Shown here: positions 47,101 to 56,557 of the stretch, piece after piece
How positions within the stretch are numbered: position 1 is the first letter of the stretch
Layout of the letters: each line of letters begins with the position of its first letter
Notes under the pieces: generated by a model
The model's input: only the letters and a program-made list of their open reading frames with translations
Databases searched by the model: none
Told to the model about the DNA's origin: nothing
Assembly (NCBI GenBank): GCA_900074725.1
Contig: LT598455.1
Coordinates: forward strand, 435,802-499,801
DNA: 64,000 bases
Direction of reading: 5' to 3'
Source: Lachancea dasiensis
Lineage: Eukaryota > Ascomycota > Saccharomycetes > Saccharomycetales > Saccharomycetaceae
Made by a program: the position numbers and the translations under genes

Positions 47101-50100
47101 TCTGTAGAGGAGATCCTTTACCAAAGTTTACAACAACTTCTGATGCCTAGACTTACGGAAGGTGATGAGTTAATCTTTGAGGAGGCGTGCTCGCTACATT
47201 TCCCTCATCTACAGCCAAGGGTCCTCGTAAGTGGTTATATAGATGGTATCAGGGCTGCTTGTAAGCAACTGAAACTTATGGCCAACAATACTTTGCTACA
47301 GAAATGCACTCAGTTCCTCGATATTCAGCAATCACAACAGGCTGTTATAATCAGCGGCTTAGCAGGAATTGGAAAGACAACAGTTTGGAAGGCAGCGTTA
47401 AAAGCTATGGAGGTCATGGATCAGGTCGAAAACGTTACATTTGTGATTGATATTAAGGTTTTGACCAAAGAAGAATTATACGGATCGCTCGATCCTGTCA
47501 CGTATGAGTGGTCAGATGGGCTATTTACCTCAATCTTGAGGAAAGTAAACCAGGATCAATTTGGTAGGTTTCAAAACACTCGCGTATGGATTATCTTTGA
47601 TGGTGATTTAGATCCGGAATACGCTGAAGCAATAAACAGTGTTTTAGACGATAACAAACTTTTAACGTTACCTAATGGCGAGCGCTTGGACGTTCCGCTG
47701 AATCTGAGTATTATATTTGAAGTCGAAAATTTGCAAGGAGGAACACCAGCCACTATCAGTAGATGCGCTGTTTTGACCTTAAACCAATTTACTGCCACTC
47801 CTGCAGAGCTCTTAAAGAGTTTTCTCACAAGTACTTTATCTCAAATGGGCATAGAAAGCCAATTGGGAGAGCAAACCTCACTTCAAATTTGTAACTTTGT
47901 TCATGCCGAGATTGGCAGCATTATTTTGGAGCTTTATGCTATGTCAGAGGGCCTCCCTCTGACAATCAATATCGGCATAAGTGGCGTTGTGCGCACGTTC
48001 GTTTCTCTTACATCTTCTAAAATTTTGAGACACATTGACGCTATTAAGAAGATATCAAAGCAAGATTTCGAACTGTTTCTCAGAGCCATTACTTACAGCA
48101 ATATCGTTTGGGCCTTCACGGGAGCTTGTGACAACGAGAATCGGAAAAAATTCGAAAGTTTTTTTAGAGAAAAGCAGACCACTACAGCATCTACTTTCGC
48201 GCCTGAAATATCATTTACCGATTACTTTATTTTACCCGGTGATGGTAATGTAACCCCCATCTCTACGCTTGTCCCCCGAGTCTCGCTAGAACCATCAGAA
48301 ATTCTCAACCCGGACCTCATGATCACCACTATCGAAACCCTAAAGCATGAGCAATTGGTTTTGGATCACCTTCAATCCGGAAATTCTTCTATCTTGTGCG
48401 GCCCCCCCGGCTCTGGCAAAACTATGACATTGTTCAATGCGCTTAAAAAAACCGACCGCTTTGAACTAGTAGGCTTAACATTCTCCAAGGAGACTTCAGT
48501 TGCCACTGTTTTGAAGACCCTCAAGCATCATACTACTGTTATTGAAAGTGTAAACGAAATGATTATGATGCCTAAACATGAGGAAAAAGATATTGTGGTA
48601 TTTTGTGACGAGATAAATTTACCCCACTGCGATAACAATGATGAGCAACCTGTGATTCTCTTACTGAGACAAATTATAGAGAAGAATGGGCTTTGGGACT
48701 TAGAAAAAGGAAAGTGGATCCGCCTGGAGAGAATTCGTTTTGTTGGCGCCTGTAATCCGCCGGACGGTGCATCTAGGAAAATTCTTAGTCGGCGTTTTAC
48801 AAGGTTCACCCATGTGCTCTTTGTTGACTATCCCAGCGGCAGCTCCTTATCACATATCTACAAAACAGTTTTTAGAGCTACTTTGAAGCTCGTCCCCGAT
48901 TTCAGAGAATATTACGAGGAACTTGCCAATGCATCTTTAGAAATCTACCATGCCTGTCAATCAAAGTTTTCAATGGCAAAGCATTTCCACTATATATTCT
49001 CACCTAGGGATTTGACAAGGTGGACCAAGGGGATATACGCTATTCTTTCAAATACTTCAGTTCATGAACTTTACGACTTACTAATAATATGGATTCACGA
49101 GGGCCTGCGTTTATTTTCGGATAGATTAGTGGACACCCAAGACAAGAAGACATTCGAAGATATTATGCACGGCACGATTTTGAAGTTCTTCCCTAATCAA
49201 TTAGATCCATCTTTGAATATTCATCAAATACTGTTGTCAGACTGGATTGGCGGTAAATACCAAGTGGTAACTAGAGAGAAGCTTGCAAAGTTTGTGCTCG
49301 AGAAGCTGAGAGTTTATGAGGAAGAAGAGAGCGAATGTCACTTAATACTTCACAACAATTTGATTGATCACATAGTGAGGGTTGACAGAGCGTTAAAACA
49401 AGAGCAGGGTCATTGTATATTAGTGGGCCCCAGCCGAAGTGCAAAACGCGCATTGGTAAGGTTTGTTTCGTGGCTTAATGGCATGGAAATTGTTCAACTT
49501 GTTGTTCATCGAAACTTTCACATCACTGAGTTTGATAAGCTCTTGAAATTGGTCATGACTAAATGTGCTATAAGGCAACAGAGGGTGACCCTTATGGTCG
49601 ATGATAGTAGTATCCTGGAGTCCACATTTATTGAAAGAATGAACACGCTTTTGGCTAATTCGGATATTCCCGGTTTGTTTGAAGGAGAAGAACGCATGAA
49701 GTTGATGAGTGACCTCTCGACAAAAGCAGCAGAATTAGGGCTTCTTCTAGACAGCGACGAGGAACTCCACCATTGGTTTACTGAATTGATTTCGAAAAAT
49801 CTGCACGTTGCGTTTACCATCAACAATCCTGAATCGAAAAATGCTCTCAATGTGATCAGTTCACCAGCGCTCTTTAATCGATGCGTGCTTGACTGGATTG
49901 GAGCATGGCCTACCGCTGCGTTCGTAGAGATCGGCCGTGAAGTACTAAAATGGATGCCATTCCAGCAGAACGACCTCACCAAGAAAGTGGAATCACCTCC
50001 GACCCTACTAATCGATGAAATTATTCAAGTTGCGCTTCAGACGTTTACGAAGTTTCAGTCACTGAGTAAGGGGATAGTCGCACATGGGAAATACCTTGAC

Positions 50101-53100
50101 CATCTGACGACATTTTGCGATATGTTTTTGGCAAAGACGTCCGATCTTGAGACCTCTCAACGCTTCATTGTTACAGGGTTGGACACGCTAAAAGAGTCAG
50201 TTTTAAACATTCGGGAGATGAGTTTGGACCTGGTCGCCAAAGAGAAAGCACTGAAGCTCAAGGAGGATGAAGCAAGAAGGACACTTGACACTATGTTATC
50301 CACTCAAAATGAAGCCGAAAGGAAGCATGAAGCCACTGTGGAAATTAGAAAAATACTTGGGGTGCAGGAAAAAGAGCTTCGCTCCAAGAAATTACAGATA
50401 GTCCAAGATTTGGAGCTTGTCGAACCAGAGATTTTAGAGGCTCAAAGAGGCGTCAACAACATAAAAAAACAGCATATGACTGAAGTTCGGTCAATGCTTA
50501 ATCCTCCACAAAACGTTAAACTGACTCTTGAAGCCGTCTGTTTCGTTTTAGGTCACTCTATGCCAGAGTGGAAAGATATTCAGCAGTTTGTCCGCAAAGA
50601 CGACTTTATTTCAAGCATTGTTCATTATGATACTGACCATATGATGACTTCATCTACCAGAAGCTACTTAGAAACGAAATATTTGTCAAATCCCAACTTC
50701 AATTATGAAGCGGTAAACCATGCTAGTCGGGCATGCGGCCCATTGTTTCAATGGGTTGTTGCCCAAGTAAAGTATTCATCAATGCTGAGCACGGTCATGC
50801 CCCTGAAGGAAAGTGCGGAGGAGGTCGAGCGTGATATTTTTCAAGCTAAAACGAGACTACTGGCGGCCGAAGATATGATAAGTGATTATCAAAAAATCGT
50901 AGAAGACTCTAAGCTTGAGTATGGAGAAATCATCCGAGAAAAGGAACTCATTAAGACAGAACTTGCGCAAGTACAGAAGAAGGTGTCACGATCTGAAAAG
51001 CTCTTGCATAGTTTATCAACAGAAAAATCACGTTGGAAGGGCAGCATCATGTCTTTTGGTGACACTAAAAAATGCTTGGTGGGCGATAGCTTTATTTCGT
51101 CGCTTTACATGACGTATTGTGTCGGCCAAGATGAAATAACCAGCAACATATTACTTTCGGATTTCAAAAGACTTCTCACGCTTCATAATATTGCGTTCAG
51201 CGATGACTACAAATTCAGCCATTATGTCGTGGACTACCGTGAGAAATCATTATGGCATAGTAAAGGTTTACCCTCAGACGATATGAGTGTTGGAAGGTTT
51301 CACGCCGCGTTGCATGGTCCACAATACCCTTTTATCATTGATCCTGATGGCAATATCACAAATACCATAATAAATCACTACGGGACTTCGTTGACTGTCA
51401 CTAGTTTTCTTGACAGCGGATTTATTAAACGGTTAAAAAATTGCTTGAGATTTGGAGGCCCTATTTTGATACAAGATGGAGAATACTTTGATCCAATCAT
51501 TTCCGTATTAATAGCAAAAGAGCTCAAAAAGGTAGGTGGCAAAGAAGTCGTGAAACTCGGGGAAGACTTTGTTGACGTGGCATCCACGTTCCAGCTTATT
51601 ATTTCCTCAAAAAACCCATCATGTAAGATCTCAAGTTTCGTCAGAGCTCGTATGACAGTTTTGAACTTTACTATCGACAAACATTCGTTAGCCAGTCAGA
51701 TACTTGAGCAGATACTGGCCCATGAAATGCCCGAGCTCTGCCAACAGAGGAAAGAGCTCAATTCGCTTAACGGCGAATATAAATTACGTCTGACCAACCT
51801 AGAACGAGAGCTTCTGGAAGCGCTCAGTGAAACAGGCCCCACACTTCTTGAAAATGATTTCTTGATTCAGACCCTGGAACAAATAAAAATTCAAACTTCC
51901 GAGATTGAAGGCAAAATGCGGGAAACCCGAGGTGTAATAGACAGGATTGAAGCTAGTGTCTCCGACTATCGTCCGTTAAGCGTGCATGCTTTCACAGTTT
52001 ATTCCATCCTGGAACAATTATCAGACTTCCATTGGAGCTATCATATATCAATACAAAGTTTCTTGGATTGTTCCGAATCGATTTTCGGTAACTGTTTGGC
52101 TCAAGGAAAAACCAGGCCTGATCAACTATTGCTACTTTTCTATCAGAGTGTCTTTAAAATGTTTTCACCTGGCTTAACACAGGAGCACAGAGTAACCCTT
52201 GCCACGCTTTTATTCGTTTCATATTATGAACCTGGAGAGAGCTCCTCGCTTTCTAATGTGATTCACGACTTGATGGTAACTTTATGCAAATTGCCCAGTA
52301 CTACAGCTGAGGATTCAGTAAGCCATTGCAAAGTCAACTTCAAACAGAAAGCTGCCGAGAATTATGCAGAAGAACTCAAGAAAGCGGTGGGAACGGACAC
52401 CGTATTTTCTGCAATGCTCAGCTGCATGAAGCTATTTGGGGATTTTTCGGTGTTAGACTTGGAAGGATATGTTTCTGATTGGGGCAAGCTGCCAGTCTTG
52501 ATGCTCTCTGAGAAGGGTACGGACGGATCATATCGCATCAACCAGCTCGCTACAGAAGACTCAAACCGCATATCTGTTATTTCACTGGGGTCAAAAGAGA
52601 GTACAGCTATGGCAGAAGAGGCGTTGTCAAGATGCAGCCAGTCTGGTACTTGGCTCGTTTTGCAAAACTTACAAATGTCACCAGAGTGGGTCCAATCGGT
52701 GCTTTCTAAGCGGATAGAAAATTTGAAAGCGGATTCGCACGTTTCCAGCAGCTTTAAACTTTTTATGACATGCGAATTTGAAGGCGGTTCTTTACCGCTG
52801 CCATTAGTCAGAGAATGCTGGCATCTTCTTCATAATAGTGAAGGGGGAATTTTAGAATCGGCGCAAGATGTCTGGGGTATGATACCTCACACCAGCAATC
52901 CACCGAGAAGGGAAATGCTCTACCTTCAATTTCTTCTTTCTTGGTTACATGCTCTGCTAGTGGAGTTCACCCGGCTGTGCCCTTTGGGCTTCTCAAAAAG
53001 GTACGATTTCAATGACGCCGATTTTGAAGCTGGTGTTTATTACTTGGAAACCGTTTTTCAAAATGTCCAACTTCAAGGCATTCCATGGGATGAATTAAGG

Positions 53101-53415
53101 TTCAACATCGGTTCAATTATTTACGGCGGTAAAATTGACAATGAAGAGGATCAGGCGAAATGCAAAAAACTAGCGGGTAGTATTTTTGACGTAAAAGCCC
53201 TTTCTCCAGACTTTGAATTGGCACCAGGTGTCCCTGTGCCAGAATACAACGAAAGAAGTAGCTGGATTAACTTTCAAAGTTGGCTCAAAAAGTGTCAACT
53301 ACCTAGCAGCTATTCTAAGTGGCTTGGAATCAGCGAAAACGTTGAAAAAGAGAAGCAGAAGCTCCAGGCTGATAAAATTGCTCGCCTGCTTGTACGCCTT
53401 CTCAATGACGCTTAA
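41137..53415 (+). CDS. DYN1: Cytoplasmic dynein heavy chain Dyn1
   Basis: 4092 residues, the same length as I recall for S. cerevisiae Dyn1, the minus-end-directed microtubule motor that positions the spindle through the bud neck. Order: N-terminal tail (about 1-1350), linker, six AAA+ modules with stalk and microtubule-binding domain between AAA4 and AAA5, and C-terminal domain. P-loops: AAA1 GPAGTGKT (Gly1794) with Walker B CFDEFNRLDE; AAA2 GLAGIGKT (Gly2074); AAA3 GPPGSGKT (Gly2422) with FCDEINLP; AAA4 degenerate, GPSRSAKR (Gly2764), with VDDSS for Walker B. The stalk (RGVNNIKKQHMTEVRSMLNPP around 3122) and KACGPLYQW-like RACGPLFQW are conserved. The ATG at 41137 is the first in frame; the frame opens at 41050. 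Confidence 0.97.
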   Translation: MSPERSLNGQTDTEFIYKVAKYCVRVASAHLELGSDGDEGDTFIKNNSARVGSFIADESVKFMFLYADKNGVLNVALQTAEVAGNEAKDGLLVTMVKSFPVLDPGIAAQKQIFALNTSPDVSLAALGNFMTTGISSLFEYAVGAGRITGVTDSSIYNMRSKIRGLTRMLGNDHVSILVPDLVSEVHPLVAEMAENGITITNAADLATAEHLRDSSFLNSLQTTVIDWTQALQRLVGLTRKVQDGTAADEVRFWGDYEKGLQSVQKQVNKIHIQLTLALLREARRSQTSFLVACDSITKRLKEIKSYNHFLGEIPVSDLQTAGSLDQLRDLQVQLGAALKKIRIYQYPISRSPALVELISQEFVSKIKELAPDLKNLDLESLDPIAQELQLMLKKWDGIVSDHTLLLRELIRKRGEKLTGVKIHSYTSDLKSRIILFLELKHGNQTLVSEVSRAGLHKYERDVYRALDPLQSINCLRCSGETWRTTHEAYLQNIRALEINLVRNIKSGLQQCESINEVFSVMDKIKPLLTRPRIRGGLQEHHKVLLSFTMVELSKLEDRLSNETLDSGASHLRDVSGASFHAIRNRAVRGRLNSIMSKLSVLLGDQWRQSKEGLELNAKCSAILAYTESNERAVQKWIADAENCQNASEEPIFKIQKRRAELVMRVNSERLFQSSFKEVRNLKWLGLPISKTLEKTSRAFRAIYPFAIELAELVDTFFVTIKRIRERPLLHALLADEFRKTLFLLRQCVNFTWEDASVNSSSFKEYENRAHLVKGGRALLVEFKVTCAKVISTYNDLEGLHDSLVLKIKEITDRQFSVPDLEAWVDKVQSSSDQIARARVGNSKAFQEFLGLSVCEALTRVVTSFLEQGRLPKRNHSLKVVGGEINISPPLEETKTTWTLYAQEILETALHVWKYYQTTSTLENDSSWILQDNDFSVRVSKVVGRFLQEQQAVLNQGYEMFDAWRKYEALFTVSLEKLFERQPEDLEHTYLVYDGLLEDTREIIGLDSHLHVCASFSISIHHIRSEVHKILKNWRSMIKLRLTLLYSQNSSDFDLYINQARKLLQTEYLSLELSSVNKFHEIVIKTQEIQKNWAAIEKRLYLLHLVHKVLGEGEPYREPPSMDQLDFDVKSLKQIMEKRSEWFGEKRPEVAHALQKCRTALSDVATKIENLWEEKKHKFGEESPNVVLTTLNALSVELEAQRSRAIKLDEISSVFSVLPVDYRTLNSVYTDVIDHIKSWEAISEKWSTLDSLKGQLWTELNVDVIIRILHELLSGEECSAEIVFQKFSANVHSILSSHNLLKTLKYPGLRQHHWNVLFAECIEDYKPGEQVDISALTLSDILSLNLNNNEQVIVRVSSEARSELLISETLAGVDQRWKEMKFKYFHRAQGILLVKEWKHIFEAITDDLDTISSMKNSPHHQPFEVSRLNWEERLNHLAAVLTNWAEAQELWLRLDGVLDICSEKHSLRPEATKFKNVTSDFKSLLSHVFESELVFDIIGEAHVPLRLSSILDSLKKIMGSLDDYLERQREQFPRLYFLGNEDLLQLLGAVKDLPQASVHLSKLFNGVARLVHTNNIIQGLESPEGELLSLQPAIEVGKHLEMKDWLLKVENSIKSSILFWTERCLENISTRGLECFEQTFDQYIFQALLLSLQIRWTTLIENDILSVDFASVSVEVTLVLKHLKFLLQSSTCKLRRKKAESLVIDCLHFKWVLEKLVNMDSRARKELWSNTLKYYLHERAPPLEKIKVKIASHTFHHGLEYIGVPERLVCTPLLQNCFIAMSHALAQKRGGAPFGPAGTGKTESIKAFGQNLGRMVLVFNCDRSFDFHSMCRLLLGIAQVGAWGCFDEFNRLDENTMSAVSSQIGEVQHALSAKCDNFSLLGKISKLSRDTGLFVTMNIGYSGRRELPDNLKKKFRQFSMKRPDNIIIGEMLLETLGFTSAVKFARKLSTFLEYLEQCCSGQKHYDFGLRMMKAVVRNCRVLKIAHRQLSVEEILYQSLQQLLMPRLTEGDELIFEEACSLHFPHLQPRVLVSGYIDGIRAACKQLKLMANNTLLQKCTQFLDIQQSQQAVIISGLAGIGKTTVWKAALKAMEVMDQVENVTFVIDIKVLTKEELYGSLDPVTYEWSDGLFTSILRKVNQDQFGRFQNTRVWIIFDGDLDPEYAEAINSVLDDNKLLTLPNGERLDVPLNLSIIFEVENLQGGTPATISRCAVLTLNQFTATPAELLKSFLTSTLSQMGIESQLGEQTSLQICNFVHAEIGSIILELYAMSEGLPLTINIGISGVVRTFVSLTSSKILRHIDAIKKISKQDFELFLRAITYSNIVWAFTGACDNENRKKFESFFREKQTTTASTFAPEISFTDYFILPGDGNVTPISTLVPRVSLEPSEILNPDLMITTIETLKHEQLVLDHLQSGNSSILCGPPGSGKTMTLFNALKKTDRFELVGLTFSKETSVATVLKTLKHHTTVIESVNEMIMMPKHEEKDIVVFCDEINLPHCDNNDEQPVILLLRQIIEKNGLWDLEKGKWIRLERIRFVGACNPPDGASRKILSRRFTRFTHVLFVDYPSGSSLSHIYKTVFRATLKLVPDFREYYEELANASLEIYHACQSKFSMAKHFHYIFSPRDLTRWTKGIYAILSNTSVHELYDLLIIWIHEGLRLFSDRLVDTQDKKTFEDIMHGTILKFFPNQLDPSLNIHQILLSDWIGGKYQVVTREKLAKFVLEKLRVYEEEESECHLILHNNLIDHIVRVDRALKQEQGHCILVGPSRSAKRALVRFVSWLNGMEIVQLVVHRNFHITEFDKLLKLVMTKCAIRQQRVTLMVDDSSILESTFIERMNTLLANSDIPGLFEGEERMKLMSDLSTKAAELGLLLDSDEELHHWFTELISKNLHVAFTINNPESKNALNVISSPALFNRCVLDWIGAWPTAAFVEIGREVLKWMPFQQNDLTKKVESPPTLLIDEIIQVALQTFTKFQSLSKGIVAHGKYLDHLTTFCDMFLAKTSDLETSQRFIVTGLDTLKESVLNIREMSLDLVAKEKALKLKEDEARRTLDTMLSTQNEAERKHEATVEIRKILGVQEKELRSKKLQIVQDLELVEPEILEAQRGVNNIKKQHMTEVRSMLNPPQNVKLTLEAVCFVLGHSMPEWKDIQQFVRKDDFISSIVHYDTDHMMTSSTRSYLETKYLSNPNFNYEAVNHASRACGPLFQWVVAQVKYSSMLSTVMPLKESAEEVERDIFQAKTRLLAAEDMISDYQKIVEDSKLEYGEIIREKELIKTELAQVQKKVSRSEKLLHSLSTEKSRWKGSIMSFGDTKKCLVGDSFISSLYMTYCVGQDEITSNILLSDFKRLLTLHNIAFSDDYKFSHYVVDYREKSLWHSKGLPSDDMSVGRFHAALHGPQYPFIIDPDGNITNTIINHYGTSLTVTSFLDSGFIKRLKNCLRFGGPILIQDGEYFDPIISVLIAKELKKVGGKEVVKLGEDFVDVASTFQLIISSKNPSCKISSFVRARMTVLNFTIDKHSLASQILEQILAHEMPELCQQRKELNSLNGEYKLRLTNLERELLEALSETGPTLLENDFLIQTLEQIKIQTSEIEGKMRETRGVIDRIEASVSDYRPLSVHAFTVYSILEQLSDFHWSYHISIQSFLDCSESIFGNCLAQGKTRPDQLLLLFYQSVFKMFSPGLTQEHRVTLATLLFVSYYEPGESSSLSNVIHDLMVTLCKLPSTTAEDSVSHCKVNFKQKAAENYAEELKKAVGTDTVFSAMLSCMKLFGDFSVLDLEGYVSDWGKLPVLMLSEKGTDGSYRINQLATEDSNRISVISLGSKESTAMAEEALSRCSQSGTWLVLQNLQMSPEWVQSVLSKRIENLKADSHVSSSFKLFMTCEFEGGSLPLPLVRECWHLLHNSEGGILESAQDVWGMIPHTSNPPRREMLYLQFLLSWLHALLVEFTRLCPLGFSKRYDFNDADFEAGVYYLETVFQNVQLQGIPWDELRFNIGSIIYGGKIDNEEDQAKCKKLAGSIFDVKALSPDFELAPGVPVPEYNERSSWINFQSWLKKCQLPSSYSKWLGISENVEKEKQKLQADKIARLLVRLLNDA

Positions 53416-53694
53416 TTGTTTTATGCTAACCTTATCCGCTTAACAAATAAAAAGTTAGATTTGCAAGCCTTTGGAGGGACATATGAGCTGACTAGCAAAG
53501 GTAGCAATTACAGGGAACCAATTGAGAGGCATAGATTTTATCCTCGAGCTGGAAGCTTACTGTCCCAGCTTGATTTAGCGTATGTAATGATACAACTCTT
53601 AAAGTTCACAGGTATCAACAGAACAATGAGCTGATCTTGCCAGCTACGCATAGAGGTTGACGTAAAGCAGTGACCAGGCCTTATCCTAGGTGCC

Positions 53695-54921
53695 ATGGCC
53701 AGTCGAAGTAGGTCTTGTACGGACTCCGAGATCAGGCTAGATGGACTTACAGAGGTGGAGACATATAAAGACAAACACCTATATGCCGATCCAGGAAACC
53801 ACTCTAGCGACCATTTCAAGCGTAGAATGAGTCCTCTGAGGTTCAAAATGCGTTCCTGGCTTGTGCAATACACAGAGGAGCAATCTGGAAGACTGAACAA
53901 ATGGCAGATAAAGTATCGCAGTCCTTGGATGGACAAATACTTTGCCTACACGGCATTGATGGGATCTCATATGTTCTACGTGGTAATGGTTCCCATGCCG
54001 CGCTGGATTGGATACAGCGACGTGTGTCGAGACCTAGTATACATTCTGGGATACTCCATCTACTTCAGTGGGTTTCTTAAAGACTATTGGTGTTTGCCAA
54101 GGCCAAAGTCCCCTCCACTAACTAGGGTAACACTCAGCGGGTATACCACTAAGGAGTACGGTGCGCCCAGTTCGCACACTGCAAATGCGACAGGTGTAGC
54201 ACTGCTAATGCTGTGGTACATCTGCGGATCCCATACTCTGACAATTCGTTGGAAAATATTGGCCACAATAGGGACGTTCTTTTATTATTTTACCCTAACG
54301 TTGGGCCGAATTTACTGCGGAATGCACGGTATCCTTGATATTGTTTCTGGAATGTCAATCGGCGCAGCTTGTTTTGCAGCCAGATGGGCCGTTTTATCCT
54401 ATTCTTCTCTGGATAGTGCAAGCATGCAAGAATGGGGTTTTTGGTTTCCTTTTGCATCAATAGGTTTGGGGCTCTTCCTTTTGTTCAAACATGTCGAGCC
54501 TGTGGATCATTGCCCTTGCTTTGAGGATAGCGTAGCATTTGTGGGTGTGATCTGCGGCCTCGAGACCAGTGACTGGCTCAGCTGGGCTCTTTGGGGGTCG
54601 GAAAACTATCAAGTGTACTACAAATGGGCTGAATTTGGTCTTCTGCTGACACTGAGGAGAATTTTTATCGGCGTCCTATTGGTAATTTTATGGAAGAGCG
54701 TTGTAGGGAAAAGGTTGGTCTACGCGATCCTCAACTCGATTTTTATCGACGACAGGAGTCTGTATGTCCATCAACACAGTGAGGCCTCTGCAATGAAAGA
54801 AGTGCCTCTATTTTCTGGTCGGTCACGAACCGAGCTTTTGGGAAGGTTTATGATTTATGCGGGGGTGGCATCTGTTGTAGTTCTCGCCTGTCCAATAACT
54901 TTCCAGGTACTCGGTGTTTGA
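53695..54921 (+). CDS. LCB3/YSR3: Long-chain sphingoid base-1-phosphate phosphatase (pre-duplication LCB3/YSR3)
   Basis: 408-residue ER membrane enzyme of the PAP2 lipid-phosphatase family that dephosphorylates dihydrosphingosine- and phytosphingosine-1-phosphate, routing exogenous long-chain bases into ceramide. The three catalytic motifs are visible: KxxxxxxRP as KDYWCLPRP, the PSSH motif in YGAPSSHTANATG, and the R/H/D block in LGRIYCGMHGILDIVSG. About eight hydrophobic segments follow and surround these. The start at 53695 gives a hydrophilic N-terminal tail as in Lcb3. It lies between DYN1 and MRS3/4, joining YJL134W and YKR053C. Confidence 0.95.
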   Translation: MASRSRSCTDSEIRLDGLTEVETYKDKHLYADPGNHSSDHFKRRMSPLRFKMRSWLVQYTEEQSGRLNKWQIKYRSPWMDKYFAYTALMGSHMFYVVMVPMPRWIGYSDVCRDLVYILGYSIYFSGFLKDYWCLPRPKSPPLTRVTLSGYTTKEYGAPSSHTANATGVALLMLWYICGSHTLTIRWKILATIGTFFYYFTLTLGRIYCGMHGILDIVSGMSIGAACFAARWAVLSYSSLDSASMQEWGFWFPFASIGLGLFLLFKHVEPVDHCPCFEDSVAFVGVICGLETSDWLSWALWGSENYQVYYKWAEFGLLLTLRRIFIGVLLVILWKSVVGKRLVYAILNSIFIDDRSLYVHQHSEASAMKEVPLFSGRSRTELLGRFMIYAGVASVVVLACPITFQVLGV

Positions 54922-56557
54922 CAACGAAGGGCAAGGCTACGATGGCCTGGGTCTTGTACTTTTATGTAGCATACAAGTCCCATTTTACCTTGGGAAAGTT
55001 TCTTGAGGAATATCAACTATCACAATGCGTGGTGAGGATTTTTAACCAAAACGTTAGAAATTGCGCATGTGTTTAGAGACTCAGAGGAATGTTAATATCA
55101 ACGGTGCTCTGAGGAGAACTACGCGAGCCACAATGATGACTAATGAATGCTTCTAGAATTTATCCATCAAGCTACAGGCAAAGTGATCGCTTTGGTTGAA
55201 AAAACTATTGCAATTTGTTCTCTTAACGTCGTTGGTTGGAATTAGGTATTTACTGTGTACAATCCTTATACAGTGTATATAGTTGTCATATAAATTTGAA
55301 GGAAGTGGTAGAAAATACACACTCAAGACTAACATCTAACTCATTTAAATACACGGAGTTGCATATGGAACTACAGCCGCACCATTAGACATAAATCTAC
55401 CTTTATGGCTTAGTTAAGCGTTTGGTAGCCCTCCCGCTAGAAGTAATTTTGCGGTTATATCAAAGATACCCTGTTGGTACCAGGGAGTATCATTATTCCA
55501 GCTTGATACTCAACACACTATCTGTTCAGTGATGAGGAAAACTGTCTTTTGGAGTGAGGCAAATAGCAGAGTTTGTCTACGTTCACCTCGGCGGCTACTT
55601 ACATGTTTGGTGCTTACAAATATACAACAGTTGTCTCCAACTAAAGACGAGCTTATAGAGAAGTCATCAAATGAATTGGTTCTGTCTCATTTGGATTATA
55701 CCAATGCGTGCTAGATGTGCCCGTCGCAAGAGTACAGTATCACGTCGGTAACGTACAGATTTTGACTACTTCTGCGAACATGTGAGATCTGTCACATTAA
55801 CTTCAGCAAAAATCCTCAAAAAACCCACTAGCCCGGGCCTTCGGACTAGATTCTGGGGCGCCTATCGCATGGGACTTCGATGAGCATTTTGCTTGTTGAT
55901 CTGTTCGGAGAGCACGAAGTGTCCACTGTTCACCGACCGAGCCCAAGAAATGAGGATATAACGCTTCAAAACAGCTTCATCTAGTGCCAAAGACGATTTG
56001 GTGCCGCCCCCGTCCCCATCCCCCTCTATCCTACCTTATGCCGTATAGGTCTCAAGTGCCGCTTGAATAATTACTTGATACAATAGAGCACAAACATTCA
56101 AACTTAATAATAAAGCTCGATATCAACATACCTCACATTTGTAATGGGAACGAGAGTGGAGGTCACCAAGACAATCATGCAAGAGGCCTGTCTGAATATG
56201 CTTATGCACTAAAATCGTTGTGAGAACACTTCCTCAAAACCTTCACTATTCCTAATTCATCACCTGTCACCTGAGGCTACTTGAGAACATCCCAGAACAT
56301 TATACTGGACAAGTACCACTATGATGAAGGTCGTTAAATCCCCGGTCTCGCCAACTGTTTGTCTGGCTGGACCTTCAGATGATTAAGGCAACCGTGTACA
56401 GTGCTTCAAATGTTGCCAAGCAGTGTTAATTTTTCAATGACACCTAGAAATGATATCAATTATCGACTCTTCGGGAGCCCAATCGAAGAGGCATCCACCT
56501 AGTCGTCGTTCCAAACTCCGTTTAGAGGTTTGACAATTGGCTTGATTTCAACATCTG
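54922..56557. other. Large intergenic region LCB3-MRS3/4
   Basis: 1.64 kb, the longest gene-free gap in the window. S. cerevisiae has a tiny mitochondrial ORF (YJL133C-A) near this place; I found no convincing counterpart, as frames are 61 codons or less without features. A pyrimidine-rich GC block (56003-56031) contains CCCCT stress-response-type sites about 530 bp upstream of MRS3/4. Confidence 0.45.
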
